Assembly (NCBI GenBank): GCA_024036415.1
Contig: JAMWET010006788.1
Coordinates: forward strand, 472,501-536,500
Length of the DNA stretch: 64,000 bases
Source of the DNA: Prochilodus magdalenae
Lineage: Eukaryota > Chordata > Actinopteri > Characiformes > Prochilodontidae
Direction: 5' to 3'
The notes under the pieces were generated by a model. That model did not search any database and was not told the DNA's origin. It worked only from the letters and a program-made list of their open reading frames with translations. The position numbers and the translations under genes were made by a program. This document shows, piece after piece, positions 23,278-35,334 of the stretch; position 1 is the stretch's first letter, and every line of letters begins with the position of its first letter.

Positions 23278-23627
23278 TATTGAATTAAGACCTGTATCAT
23301 ATAATAATAATTCGTTTACTTTAGATTTTTCATATTTTCCACACTTTCCGTATTATTTCATCTTATTCCTAATTGTATGATATTTCACCTTCTTTAAATC
23401 ATAGTGCTACTCCTACTACTATTAATAATAATAACTTTATAACTGTATTTCTGGCCAAATCTGCACACAATGCAGGTCACATGGGACCATTTAGGATAAT
23501 TAAAAAGGCTACCTTGAAATAAACCTTCAGAAAAATCTGTTTTATTAATTAAGAAAGTCCTGCTTACAAGACAGCATGACCTATGCATTTTAAACCACAA
23601 GAAAAAAGTAAGTTGCTTGATTTTTAC

Positions 23628-23778
23628 CTGCCTTTGTGTTGTGTAGGTTGGGGTATCCCTGGGTGCTATATCCCTGCCTCTGCACCCTGAATTGCTTTAT
23701 AAACTGTCCTTTAATCACATGACTAACTATAGGGCTCTATCTCCCTATGTGCCTCAAAACGGAACAATGGGTGGACAC
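23628..23778 (-). other. tnnt2: Probable tnnt2 untranslated first exon
   Basis: Inferred non-coding exon between a start site about 25-30 bp below the TATA box and a CAG|GTAAAA donor at 23627. It would join the acceptor at 23292 just before the start codon. Transcript support is absent, and the 5' limit is an estimate. Confidence 0.45.
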
Positions 23779-23802
23779 ATTCTCGCGGGCAATCCATTGT
23801 GG

Positions 23803-23813
23803 CTATTTATATA
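23803..23813 (-). promoter_or_regulatory. TATA box of tnnt2 (TATATAAATAG)
   Basis: On the minus strand TATATAAATAG is a strong TATA box and overlaps an A/T-rich MEF2-like core. It lies about 530 bp upstream of the tnnt2 start codon, with a credible first-exon donor between. An AGATAG GATA core lies just downstream near 23738. Confidence 0.55.
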
Positions 23814-23941
23814 CCTTACACCCCGCTGGCCAGCTCTGAGATAATCTGCCCAGCATGGATCTCTGTCTCAGCTATGCCATCAAGAGGGTTAGGGTTAGAA
23901 GATATGGAGTATGGGGGGCCCGGGGGAGGTCTCTTTAAGAT

Positions 23942-24215
23942 AGTGTACATCAGGGGATTGATAAGGGAGGCCATGAGATTGAGAGCTTGGGCCATCTGGC
24001 CTTCTGACGCCTACCGGCTCAAACACCTTTGACCTCTGACTCAGGACACTGTGGTGATGACTAACAGCTCAGAGCGCTGCCTGCTTATACACGACAGTAA
24101 CTTATAGCCTGCACCTGCACACTTTCTTCATTTAGAAGCGAAACTTTTTTTTTATAATGATCTACAACACACCCTTTACTGTTTGTCCAATTTTAACAAC
24201 AAATGTAAAGTAATT
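23942..24215. repeat. Duplicated block, copy 1, upstream of tnnt2
   Basis: About 270 bp sharing with copy 2 the stretches ACACCTTTGACCTCTG, GTGATGACTAACAGCTCAGAGC, CCTGCACCTGCACACTTTCT and CAACAAATGTAAAGTAATTA. On the minus strand it contains AGGTCAAAGGTGT (24035-24023), a DR1-type nuclear-receptor motif. Confidence 0.85.
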
Positions 24216-24812
24216 AATAATAGTAGTAATGGTAGTAGTAATAGTAGTGGTAGTATTAACAATAGTAGTAATGGTAGTAGTAATAGTAATGGTAGTGGTA
24301 GTATTAGTTGTATTAGTAGTATTAGTAATAATAATAGTATTATTATTAGTAGTAATGGTAGCAGTAGTAATAGCAGTAGTATTAGTAGTAATAGTAGTAG
24401 TATTAGTCGTAATAATGGTAGCAGTAGTATTAATAATAGTAGTAATAGTAGCAGTATTAGTAGTGGTAGTATTAGTAGTAGTAATGATAGCAGTAGTATA
24501 AATAATAGTAGTAGTAATGATAGCAGTAGTATTAGTAATAGTAGTAGTAATGGTAGCAGTAGTATTAATAATAGTAGTAATGATAGCAGTAGTATTAATA
24601 ATAGTAGCAGTAATGGTAGCAGTAGTATTGGTAATAGTGGTAGTATTAGTAGTAGTTATGGTAACAATAGTATTAATAATAGTAGTTGTAATAGTAATAG
24701 TAGTATTAGTAGCTATAGTATTAATAGTAGTGGTATTAGTAGTAGTTATGGTAACAGTAGTATTAATAATAGTAGTAGTAATAGTACTGGTAATGGTGGT
24801 GGTGGTAGTAGT
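24215..24812. repeat. Compound TAG/TAA trinucleotide array (upstream)
   Basis: About 600 bp of the same triplet type as at 22.7-23.2 kb. It is enclosed between the two copies of a duplicated block (23942-24215 and 24812-25083) upstream of the tnnt2 promoter. Confidence 0.92.
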
Positions 24813-25083
24813 ATACATCAGGGTATTGACAATGGGGTTGTGTGATTGAGAGCTTAGGCCGTCTGGCATTCTGATGTCTCCGGACTCAAACACCTTTGAC
24901 CTCTGGCTCAGGACACCATGGTGATGACTAACAGCTCAGAGCACTGTTTATACACGAGAGTAACTCATGCCTGCACCTGCACACTTTCTAAGCTAAAAGA
25001 AAATATTATGGTACCATACAAGACACCCTTTACTGTCTGTGCAGTTTTGTCAACAACAAATGTAAAGTAATTAATAATAGCAA
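24812..25083. repeat. Duplicated block, copy 2, upstream of tnnt2
   Basis: Direct copy of 23942-24215, with substitutions and small indels. The DR1-type motif is retained exactly (24902-24890, minus strand), as is the E-box CACCTG. Confidence 0.85.
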
Positions 25084-26120
25084 TGTAGATTCCACAAAAG
25101 GAATTCAATTGCAACCGTATGTCTGATTTAAAATATCATAACTTTTCCACGTGATTCAGCAGGCGGGTGGTGTGTGTCGTACTTGTCCCACATGATTGTG
25201 AATTCCATAGAGTGGTATTCACAAGTATTCAGACTTTTTATATGAAAACTAAAACATAACCGGAATAGCTGTGAAATGCCTCTAGGTGTTAATTTTTCCA
25301 CTGTTTGGAATCCAGCTCTAATGCGCTTCTCTGTCTGTTTGAGCTGTAGTGAAATCCCTGAGTGCTGGACTTTAAACCCTGAGGTGAGGAGGTTGACGTG
25401 ATGGCGGCCTTCACACTCTCCAACAATGTGCCCTTGGCGTGTCACTAATGCAGAATGATCTTTCCTGTTGTCATCGTTGCTGCTAAACACGTATAGGGGC
25501 CCTTATCACCTCCACAAATCTTCTAATATCCAGCATGCTTTCTATTAATAATCCTCCGTCACTGGTACAGAATGATATTTACTTCTGTCAAAACAGAGTT
25601 AACCATAACCCGCCTTAGAGAGGCTTCCGTTAATACAGGAGCAGTGCAGTCAGACATGTGGTGTCTTCTATATGCTGAACCTCGGGTTTAAAAATATGGT
25701 GTTGAGCAAATTCACAATACATGTAAATACAGTTGATGAGCTGACACAGTGTGCAGAGGGTGGGGAACCATCTTAGGCAGTCAAGAAAATCATTCCAAGC
25801 TTAGATTATACCAGTAAACACACAGTGGAGCCCAAAAGTTTGAGCTTAAATACTTTTATTATGCATTTTAAGTTCTAACATGAATGTCTTGATATTTTAG
25901 TGTGCAGTGATAAAGGACGATGTGCAGTCAAGCTGACGTGGTCTCAACAAGTTTATGCAAAAGCCTCTGATCAGCAGATCAGATCCAAATCATTCTCCTG
26001 AACACAAGCTACAGAGGAAGAAATAAGACTAACAAAGCCCACGAATTACTCTGCTTATATAATACGACTCATTAACCCCATAATTCAGTGCTTCAGATGT
26101 TCCTACATTACAATGTACTG
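25084..26120. other. Intergenic, nothing recognised
   Basis: No open frame with family resemblance, no RNA gene and no repeat unit seen. Confidence 0.5.
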
Positions 26121-26121
26121 G

Positions 26122-28455
26122 TTATTGCAGGTTACTGTAGCTGCCTGGTTGCTGGTTATTGTAGGTTACTGTAGCTGCCTGGTTACTGGTTATTGTAGGT
26201 TACTGTAGCTGCCTGGTTACTGGTTATTGCAGGTTACTGTAGCTGCCTGGTTACTGGTTATTGCAGGTTACTGTAGCTGCCTGGTTACTGGTTATTGCAG
26301 GTTACTGTAGCTGCCTGGTTACTGGTTATTGCAGGTTACTGTAGCTGCCTGGTTACTGGCCTGGTTACTGGTTATTGCAGGTTAGTTAATGTTAGCTGCC
26401 TGGTTACTGTTTATTTGCTGGTTATAGCTGCAGGTTATTAGGTTACTGTAGCTGCCTGGTTACTGGTTATTGCAGGTTTACTGTACTGGTTACTGCCTGT
26501 GGCCTGGTTACTGGTTATTGCAGGTTACTGTAGCTGTTACTGGAATGTTACTGGTTATTGTTATTGCAGGTTGATGTAGCTGCCTGGTTACTGGTTATTT
26601 AGTTTACTGTAGCTGCCTGGTTACTGGTTATTGCAGGTTGATGTAGCTGCCTGGTTACTGCAGGTTAATGTAGCTGCCTGGTTATTGCAGGTTACTGTAG
26701 CTGCCTGGTTACTGGTTATTGTAGGTTACTGTAACTGCCTGGTTACTGGTTATTGTAGGTTACTGTTACTGCCTGTTTACTGGTTATTGCAGGTTAATGT
26801 AACTGACTGGTTGCTGGTTATTGCTATGTAACCTGCCTGGTTTGTGCAGGTTGATGGTTACTGGTTTTTTGCAGGCTGATGTAGCAGCCTGGGTTATTGT
26901 AGGTTGATGTAACTGCCTGGTTACTGGTTATTGTAGGTTACTGTCGCTGCCTGGTTGCTGGTTATTGTAGGTTACTGTAACTGCCTGGTTACTGGTTATT
27001 GTAGGTTACTGTAGCTGCCTGGTTACTGGTTATTGTAGGTTACTGTAACTGCCTGGTTACTGGTTATTGTAGGTTACTGTAGCTGCCTGGTTGCTGGTTA
27101 TTGTAGGTTACTGTAACTGCCTGGTTACTGGTTATTGTAGCTGCCTACTGTTTGTAGCTGCCTGCCTGGTTACTGGTTATTGCAGGTTACTGTAGCTGCT
27201 GGTTACTGGTTACTGGTTATTGCCAGGTTGCAGGTTGTAGCTGCCTGGTTACTGGTTATTGCAGGTTACTGTAGCTGCCTGCCTGCTGCAGGTTATTGTA
27301 GGTTACTGGTTATTGTAGGTTAGCGTAGCTGCCTGGTTACTGGTTATTGCAGGTTACTGTAACTGTGTGGTTACTGGTTATTGTAGGTTAACGTAGCTGC
27401 CTGGTTACTGGTTATTGCAGGTTACTGTAGCTGCCTGGTTACTGGTTATTGCAGGTTGATGTAGCTGCCTGGTTACTGGTTATTGCAGGTTACTGTAGCT
27501 GCCTGGTTACTGGTTATTGCAGGTTGATGTAGCTGCCTGGTTACTGGTTATTGCAGGTTGATGTAGCTGCCTGGTTACTGGTTATTAGCTGCCTGGTTAC
27601 TGGTTATTGCAGGTTGTTTATTGTAGCTGCCTGGTTTATTGCAGGTTGTTTACTGTTTATTGCAGGTTAATGTAGCTGCCTGGTTACTGGTTATTGCAGG
27701 TTACTGTAGCTGCCTGGTTACTGGTTATTGCAGGTTGATGTAGCTGCCTGGTTACTGGTTATTGCAGGTTGATGTAGCTGCCTGGTTACTGGTTATTGCA
27801 GGTTACTGTAGCTGCCTGGTTACTGGTTATTGCAGGTTACTGTAGCTGCCTGGTTACTGGTTATTGCAGGTTACTGTAGCTGCCTGGTTACTGGTTATTG
27901 CAGGTTGATGTAGCTGCCTGGTTACTGGTTATTGCAGGTTGATGTAGCTGCCTGGTTACTGGTTATTGCAGGTTAGCGTAGCTGCCTGGTTACTGGTTAT
28001 TGCAGGTTGATGTAGCTGCCTGGTTACTGGTTATTGCAGGTTGATGTAGCTGCCTGGTTACTGGTTATTGCAGGTTGATGTAGCTGCCTGGTTACTGGTT
28101 ATTGCAGGTTACTGTAGCTGCCTGGTTACTGGTTATTGCAGGTTAATGTAGCTGCCTGGTTACTGGTTATTGCAGGTTACTGTAGCTGCCTGGTTACTGG
28201 TTATTGCAGGTTACTGTAGCTGCCTGGTTACTGGTTATTGCAGGTTACTGTAGCTGCCTGGTTACTGGTTATTGCAGGTTAGTGTAGCTGCCTGGTTACT
28301 GGTTATTGCAGGTTACTGTAGCTGCCTGGTTACTGGTTATTGCAGGTTGATGCAGCTGCCTGGTTAATGGTTATTGTAGATTAACGTAGTTGCCTGGTTA
28401 CTGGTTATTGCAGGTTAGCGTAGCTGCCTGGTTCCTGCAGGTTAGTGTAGCTCCC
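26122..28455. repeat. 34-bp minisatellite, about 2.3 kb
   Basis: Tandem 34-bp unit containing GTAGCTGCCTGGTTACTGG and TTATTG(C/T)AGGTTACT, some 60 to 70 copies. The left third is disrupted by partial units; the right part (27.4-28.35 kb) is nearly perfect. Common variants are GCAGGTTGATG and GCAGGTTACTG. Intergenic, 2.3-4.7 kb upstream of the tnnt2 promoter. Confidence 0.95.
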
Positions 28456-28459
28456 TGTT

Positions 28460-29810
28460 GTCTAAATTTCTAAATATTTTACGGTCCAGTTTCTACAGCT
28501 GTTAAGCAGACACCCTCTCTTTTTAAACCTAAACACTGTCAGGCAGTAAAGCTGTCAGCTAATTTGTCAAATCAGAGCTCCTCCCATTTGTCAGTAATTG
28601 TCTGTTATGCAACCACGTCCCACCAAAAACTGCATTAGTGCTGCATTTAAAACCCAGGACCGTAACAACCAAGCACAATCACTCACTCACAGGAGGAAAA
28701 AGAGAGAAAAGGACACAGTGGAATAAAAAGGCAGTGTAGATTCACCAGTCAAATGTTGACACCACTATTGATACATGGATCCTGCTGTTTTTTATATTCA
28801 TAATATTAAAATTATTTAATTGTAATGTTTTTTAATGGATGGGCTTTCAGAACAGTGCTGAGAAATGGATGACCACATCTGGAATAATAATTATGACCAT
28901 AAAGTGTCTTTCTTATATTTGTCAGTCCTTACAGTAGCCCTCCTTTTGCTTTGGCGCAGTTTTTTACATTTCGGATATTCTCCCAGCTAGCTTCGTCTAG
29001 GATCGTCCAGCTTAAAGAACTAGAAAGTTCTTTAAGCTGTTGAATTTGTTTTGTTTACTTAAAACTATTATTTTGAAATGAAAAAAAAATCTTGTTACTT
29101 TTATTTGTTTTTGGATTTCAAGCATGTGAACAGTAATGCATGAATGCCCAGACCTTGGAAAGGAAAGTGTAAATACAGCCGTATGCCAAAGTTTGGGAGC
29201 CCTCCGTCAAATAATGTTGTATAAGCGAGAATAAGTCAGAAGAGAAGTCAAATAAGTACGTAGTTTCTCCGGACATCAGAATGCAGTATATATATATATA
29301 TATATATATATATAATGTGTTTTTACTAAATTTAACACATTGAGGAAATTAAACATTTATTAGCAGTTATGGCAGAATATTAAATATGTTAAACTCGCAT
29401 TAATTAAGTAGTTCTCTGAAGAGGAAAAGTTAGAAAGTTAAAAAAACATGTTCTATGACCAAATAAACTTTTTTATATAATTAACTGAATTTAAACTGAA
29501 TTTAATTTAAACAGAACAGTGTGAAATTTTCATGTTCTAATTAGCCCAGAACAATCATAGAATATTAAAACATTTTGTACTCATTTCTTGAAACTTTTTA
29601 AAGGTTTGTAATAAAATGCATGAAATTAAAAAGCTCAATTGCAGATTATGTATTATATGAATTTTGTACAATGAGAAAGCATTTTTGGCCTAAAAAAATA
29701 GTTATTAATTTACATATTTTGCATTGTTGCTTGTTTTTATTAGATTTCTGTAGAAAATGTATAGAAAGAATTTAAAACTTTGTAGCCATTTATGTAGATT
29801 TATGTAGTAT
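28460..29810. other. AT-rich intergenic stretch
   Basis: No gene seen. A (TA)n run lies at about 29287-29314. Confidence 0.5.
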
Positions 29811-29814
29811 TATA

Positions 29815-29940
29815 GTGGGCAGCACCGTCATGCAGTAGGTAGCACTGTCGCCACACAGCAAGAAGGGGTCGGGTCTGAATCCTGTGGCTGGGGTCTTTTC
29901 TGCTTTCTGGATGGAGCTTGCATATTCCTCCCACAAGTAT
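29815..29940 (+). repeat. SINE-like fragment with tRNA-like head
   Basis: GCAGTAGGTAGCACTGTCGCC...GGGTCTGAATCCTG...GGAGCTTGCATATTC resembles the head of a common fish SINE-type repeat with A-box- and B-box-like segments. The 3' part is missing. Confidence 0.5.
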
Positions 29941-30120
29941 TTATAAACTATTATATCATATACCCTGGACAGAAATGAGTCAGCTGTGTGATGTTCTAGA
30001 GAATTTTAATTATGCGGTTCTTTAGGGTTCTTTAGGTGACAATACATTTGGACCCTAATCCTACACCGCCAGGTTTTGCCTTTTGATTGTCAGATTGCTT
30101 TGTCTGCTTGTTTTGCAGAT

Positions 30121-30216
30121 TGATTGCACATCATCTTACAGAGGAACACAACTTTCCTATCCCTGAGCTCCGAGACGATATCCTCTTGAAAATCTTTGGG
30201 AACCTCCGGGACTAAC
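30121..30216 (+). pseudogene. F-box-like fragment
   Basis: After a ttgttttgcag acceptor-like site, one frame reads TEEHNFPIPELRDDILLKIF and GNLRD before TAA. PELRDDILLKIFGNLRD resembles the start of an F-box (LPDEILLKIFSYL). No continuation into a larger protein was found on either side. A minus-strand frame at about 30245-30470 (CEHKRLLPVFIQDCAQVFLT, then VYDLDKILNVGYI) also looks protein-like. Either could be an isolated exon, a retro-copy fragment or chance. Confidence 0.3.
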
Positions 30217-31639
30217 CAGTAATACGCCAGGGAAGACATCCATCAAATCTGGCCTAATTGTGCAATTCCTTGATGTACGAGTGTCTGCACACTGATGTAG
30301 CCCACATTCAGAATCTTGTCCAGGTCATACACGGTGCAGTTCCTTAAAATAACAAACACAAACCTCAGCAGAGTAAGGAAGACCTGCGCACAGTCCTGAA
30401 TAAATACAGGTAACAGGCGTTTATGTTCGCAGTGGTAGAGAAAGTGAGCCAGTCAGTGATATTCCCACGCTCTGATGTATCAGCGGTTTTGGATGGAACA
30501 GTGCCAGACCAGTGAGCAAACCACTATAAGTAATGTGCCACCAGCTTTATATATGACCAGCTGCTTTAATACATCTGTACTGTGCATAGTGAGAGGCAAG
30601 GTGTGCCGGTCCGGGCAGCTGGATCTGTTTGTAAACACTGCCACCTCGCAGCACACAGCTGTAACAACACATGAGCTCAACTTCCTGAGCTGAGGTAGCA
30701 GTCTAAACCGCACTGTGATCGAATGTGAGCGGTGTCCTCCGGGACTTTGCAGACGGTGTTTGGATGTAAAGCTTAGTAGCTGTAATATGATAACAGCTCC
30801 AGCTGAAATGAGTCTGTTATAGATCTGCCCTTACTTCAGAACTGAAAGCCCAGAAGAAGCACCGGTAGTTGGTTCAGATCAGTTAAAACCCTTTCCAGTG
30901 GACATGTGCTTGAATGTCCCCCCTGGACTGTTGACCAACATGTGCGGGAAACGATGATAAGAGCATCTTCTACTTATCAATCAGCTGCTTATCAAGAGGT
31001 GCTTCATTACACTGAGTGACCAGCACATCTATTCTTACCATGGAGCCTTCAGGACGTGAAGGACAGAAAGGAGTCATCGGTGCGTTTTGAATTTAAGCCA
31101 TGTTATGTGATGTTGGCTTTATTGTATGTAAACATTATTCTGGGCGTTAACAGAAATAATATTTAAATATTTATAATATAATAATAAAAATACAGACCTT
31201 TGGCAAAGTTTGGGTGCCATCCATCAGGTTAATAAGTAAGAATAAGTAAATTAAATAAAAGAGAAGTCTAATAAGCACAAAATGTCTACAGAGAACACAC
31301 ATTTGTACATTTAAATGCAGAAATATAATTTTTTTTACTGTATTAAAAAAATAAATTATATAATACAAAAATAAATATAATAAATAAATTTGTAAAATAA
31401 AAAATATTTCAGAAAATTAAACCTAAAATGTGGTCTGGGCAGACATTTATGCCACATTTCCATTTTAATGTTCTTACTTTTTTTCTAGTATGTTAAACTC
31501 ATTAATAATTATCTCTATGGGGGATATAGTAACTTATTTTCAGAGAAAAACTAAAAAAATAAACTTTTACTACTTTTTAATTACTAACTTTTCGTTTATA
31601 TTTATGAATGTTATTATTGTACACTGTGTCCAATTGTGG

Positions 31640-32160
31640 AACCACCAAATCAGACCCAGAATTGTTCCTTTTAGTGGCAGCCAAAATCCTTATCTATCCT
31701 ATGTCCAGCATAGGGAGTGGAGCAAGCGGATCCCAGATTTCTGGTATGCAATTAACACAGCTTGGCAGGAAAGCATCGGGTTTAAACCATCTGCAGTAGC
31801 ATTGGGAAAGAAGTTGAAGGGTCCACTGGAGAGGCTCAACCGAAAGACCAACTTACCCTGAACATGATGATTATGAAACCACTGACATTACTCAGCAGGT
31901 ACGTGCTAATGTGGAAAGAGCCCAATGTGAGCCAGCACACTACTACAATGCCAAGAGAAAGTTTTTTAAGTCTTCAGGTTGGTGAGCTTGTGTGGGTCAG
32001 GTCTTGTCCACTGTCCAAGGCTGAAACGGGCAGCTAAAGGGAATATTACCAGGCAGGGTTAAAGGCCTTGGTGAAGTATGTTGTACAGTCCAATCTGTTG
32101 TTTTCCCCAACTACTGTAGACACAGTTAACATAATGGAATGCTGTGGGACAAATTGTTCA
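31640..32160 (+). pseudogene. Gypsy-type retrotransposon integrase remnant
   Basis: Plus-strand frames give WSKRIPDFWYAINTAWQESI, then KLKGPLERLNRKTNLP, and after a frameshift a stretch resembling ANVERAQ and WVRSCPLSKA. These are features of the integrase C-terminal part of Ty3/gypsy LTR retrotransposons. Stops and frameshifts show it is dead. No LTR was identified with confidence. Confidence 0.65.
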
Positions 32161-32164
32161 ATGG

Positions 32165-33225
32165 ATTATAGTTTGGGTAGGTTTTGTCCTAAATTATTTA
32201 TGTCTATTTATTTACCACTGTAATATTTTACTAATTTTTAAAAAATCTTTTTTTGTTGATGTATCTTAAAATAAAATGATTTACATAAAAAAATATCTCT
32301 TTAATGTAGCCAAACAAATCATATATGAAATAAAGTCATAAGGAACTGAGCTAGGCCTAAACGGGTCACTTGTGCTCATTAAAGGGGACATAGCATGACA
32401 AACTCACCTCTCATACTTGTGGGTATCGACCCACTACCTGTGGCCTATCGACCCACTACCTGTGAACCCAGTCAGTTTATTAGAGAACTGCCAAGCTCTC
32501 AGTCTGTAAGACCAACTTCATCTGATCAACAGGTGAACAACGTAAAAATAAATGTCAGAGTAAAATGAAAGTATGTGTAATGGCTTCGGGACACGCCCTG
32601 TGCAAGAGGGGGTGGGGTCAGCAGTGGCTTACTGTCGTTTAAAGGAACAGACACTCAAATCTACCGGTCTGAACACGACTGTTTGGACAGGGGCGTGAAG
32701 GGAGCAAGTTACAGGCATTTCATTAAGGCCCCAGAGAGACTGTTAACGGGGTATTAAATGGGGTCTCACCTTTAAGCCCACCTGTTGCTCAGTAAACCCA
32801 GTCGCTGTTCACTAACTGTAATATTTAAGAGTTTGTTGGTCCATTAATAGGCCCCTATGTTGGTGCATATCAAATGTGATGTAGGACAATCACTTAAAAG
32901 ATATTTAAATAGATATTTAAAGTATATATTAGAAGTTTTGTTTTATCTGTTAGAGTTCAGTTGAAACACTATTGACTGGTGCATTGGGTTTAGTGGGCTT
33001 ATTAGGGTTTCACGGGTTCAGCATTCAAAATCTCACTGTATTAACATTAGATCCCCAGTGTTTAGTAACACTACTGTTTTATAGCTAACAATAATAATAA
33101 AAAATAAGGTTTTAGTGGGTGTATAGAGTGTGTGTGCATGCTATGGGGCTCACAGTGCCATGCTTAAAGAATTTAACCCCAACCCCTTTTGTTTTTCTTC
33201 CTTTCTTTATATACCTGGAATTATA
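32165..33225. other. Intergenic, no gene recognised
   Basis: AT-rich, with a G-rich segment (32590-32720). 32430-32465 repeats TGTGG/ATCGACCCACTACCTGTG twice. Nothing else seen. Confidence 0.45.
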
Positions 33226-33229
33226 AGGG

Positions 33230-33720
33230 GTTTGCAGATTTTATGTAAAGAAGCAAAGTAGACCGGATTGTGGAAATTTGACCCCCAGCAGGACAATGAC
33301 CTTAAACACACTGCTAAAGCTACACTGGAGTGGTTTACAAAGAGACAACCTTAATGTCTAGGAATGGCCTAGTCAAAGCCCATGGTTTGAGGGGTGGAGG
33401 TGGAGTCACACCAGGACTTCTGGACTTGTAGCGTGTGACAACAAACCGTTCATCTTGACGCTGACCATGGTGTGGATTCGTTGGTCGTCTCCACCAAGAC
33501 AAAAGTGGGACAGAAGATGGAGATGACCTGCTCCCATTCTGAGCCATTGCAGTCTTTGGAGATGTTGATGTGGTGTTAAGGACAGTCGTCATGACGGCCT
33601 GCGTGCATGTACTCCTGCATCGTTCAGCCGTCTGCCAGTGGTGCTGGCACTAACAGGATGGCTCATGTAGGGCATCACTGCGCGCTGAATGTTGGCTGTG
33701 GCTGTTGGGTCAGTCAGGCA
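33230..33720. pseudogene. Rearranged Tc1-like transposase fragments
   Basis: 33275-33375 (+) reads FDPQQDNDLKHTAKATLEWF, the second catalytic Asp motif. From about 33380 the minus strand carries a different piece (SSSVPLLSWWRRPTNPHHGQ), matching in opposite orientation the SDESHFG-GGDDQRI-VW region. Two oppositely oriented fragments lie side by side. Confidence 0.6.
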
Positions 33721-34614
33721 CAACAATAAGCCGTGTCCTTGCTTGCATCACATCACAAAATTGGGATCATTTTCGTGTCTCACAATGTCAAAAGAACCCA
33801 CCAGGTTTTATTCCTGTCGGTTCAGTCCTTCCTGGTCCAGCTATTTGTGCAGCTATACTCTGGATAAGTGTATTTTGCACCTTCAGAGTGCTGGGTATGT
33901 TGTGTAAATTTCTCAATCCTTTTTTTTTTTTTTTTTTTAAATAGGGCTAGGCTTCTTTTTTTTTTGTTAACTCACAGTGCACATTTCCAGAGGGAGAAAA
34001 AAATCATAGTGAGAGTGAGAGTAATACTTTATAGAAAATATTTTACTGAGGAGGTCCCCATAAAACAATTCATAGTAACAGATTGAGAAATTGGAGCAGT
34101 TTCCCAATCATACCCGAAAGAATGAGGAAAACACATCATGTCCATGTACATGCACATTCCACATGCACTTTTATAAAGCCTTCCGAAAATTCCTTTCAGG
34201 TCAGGATATACTTGACAGACTCAAGGCTCGGTATGCAAGGCATGGCAATGACCAATCCGGCAAACGACCCACGGAGTGTAATCAAAATTGATCTAAGACT
34301 AAATGATAGTAATATGCAGTAAGCATACTAAACTTATAAAAATTAATAATGGGTAGTCAGCAACAAGGACAATCTTCCAGTGTGTGTGGCTTGAATAAGG
34401 AGATTCAGTCCGTGTCGTCACCTCCTCAGTCTCAGCTTCATGACCTGTCAAAAGAAAGTCGATTTTGCACATTAGCATAGACACTCTTTTCCTCACTGAC
34501 TGTAATCATTGATCTGTAGGTGACCTTATGGACGATTTTAACAAGTAGCTTCTTATTGAGACCGATATTTTAATGTTCATAATTTTATTTTTGTGGTCTA
34601 CTAGAAGAGATATA

Positions 34615-35319
34615 CAGTGGGGTGCGAAAGTTTGGGCAGCCTTTTTAATTTTCCTGATTTACCTTTATAAAGCATTGATTGTTTGGATAAAAAATTCCGT
34701 TAAATATATCATATAGGGGACAAACACAGTGATATTTGAGAAGTGAAATGAAGTTTATATGATTTACAGAAAGTGTGCAATAATTGTCTAAACAAAAGTA
34801 GGCAGGTGCATAAATTTGGGCACCAAAAAAAAAAACCTTTAGTAGATCCTCCTTTCGCAGAAATAACAGCCTCTAAACGCTTCTTATAGCTTCTAATGAG
34901 AGTCTGGATTGTGGCTGAAGGTATTTTAGATCATTCTTCTTTACAAAACATCTCTAGTTCATTCAGGTTTGATGGTTTCCGAGCATGGACAGCTCTCTTT
35001 AAGTGACACCACAGATTTTCAATAATATTCATGTCTGGGGACTGAGATGGCCATTCCAGAACGTTGAACTTGTTCCTCTGCATGAATGCATTAGTAGATT
35101 TTGAGCAGTGTTTAGGGTCGTTGTCTTGTTGGAAGATCCAGCCCCGGCGCAGCTTCAGCTTTGTCACTGATTCCTGGACATTGGTCTCCAGAATCTGCTG
35201 ATATTGATTGGAATCCATGCGTCCCTCAACTTTAACAAGATTCCCACACAGCCCCACAGCATGATGGAACCACCACCAAATTTTACTGTAGGTAGCAGGT
35301 GTTTTTTCGCACCCCACTG
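34615..35319 (-). mobile_element. Internally deleted Tc1-like element
   Basis: 705 bp with TIRs beginning CAGTGGGGTGCGAAAGTTTG at the left and only a short matching right end (GCACCCCACTG), flanked by TA target dinucleotides. The left part is near-identical to 61620-62310. It encodes on the minus strand the transposase segment with RGWIFQQDNDPKHCSKSTNA and SPDMNIIENLWCHLKRA. Everything 5' of the transposase middle is deleted, so it cannot be autonomous. Confidence 0.85.
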
Positions 35320-35334
35320 TACATGCGTCGGTGC

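Noticed and set aside
22616..24893. Long Ile/Val, Leu or Asn/Ser/Thr homopolymer-like frames up to 243 codons
   Set aside because: Translations of TAG/TAA triplet arrays.
26122..28455. Regular 34-bp repeats considered as a CRISPR array
   Set aside because: Directly abutting near-identical units without unique spacers, in a vertebrate genome.
29815..29940. tRNA gene
   Set aside because: Only A/B-box-like similarity within a SINE-type repeat; no cloverleaf could be drawn.
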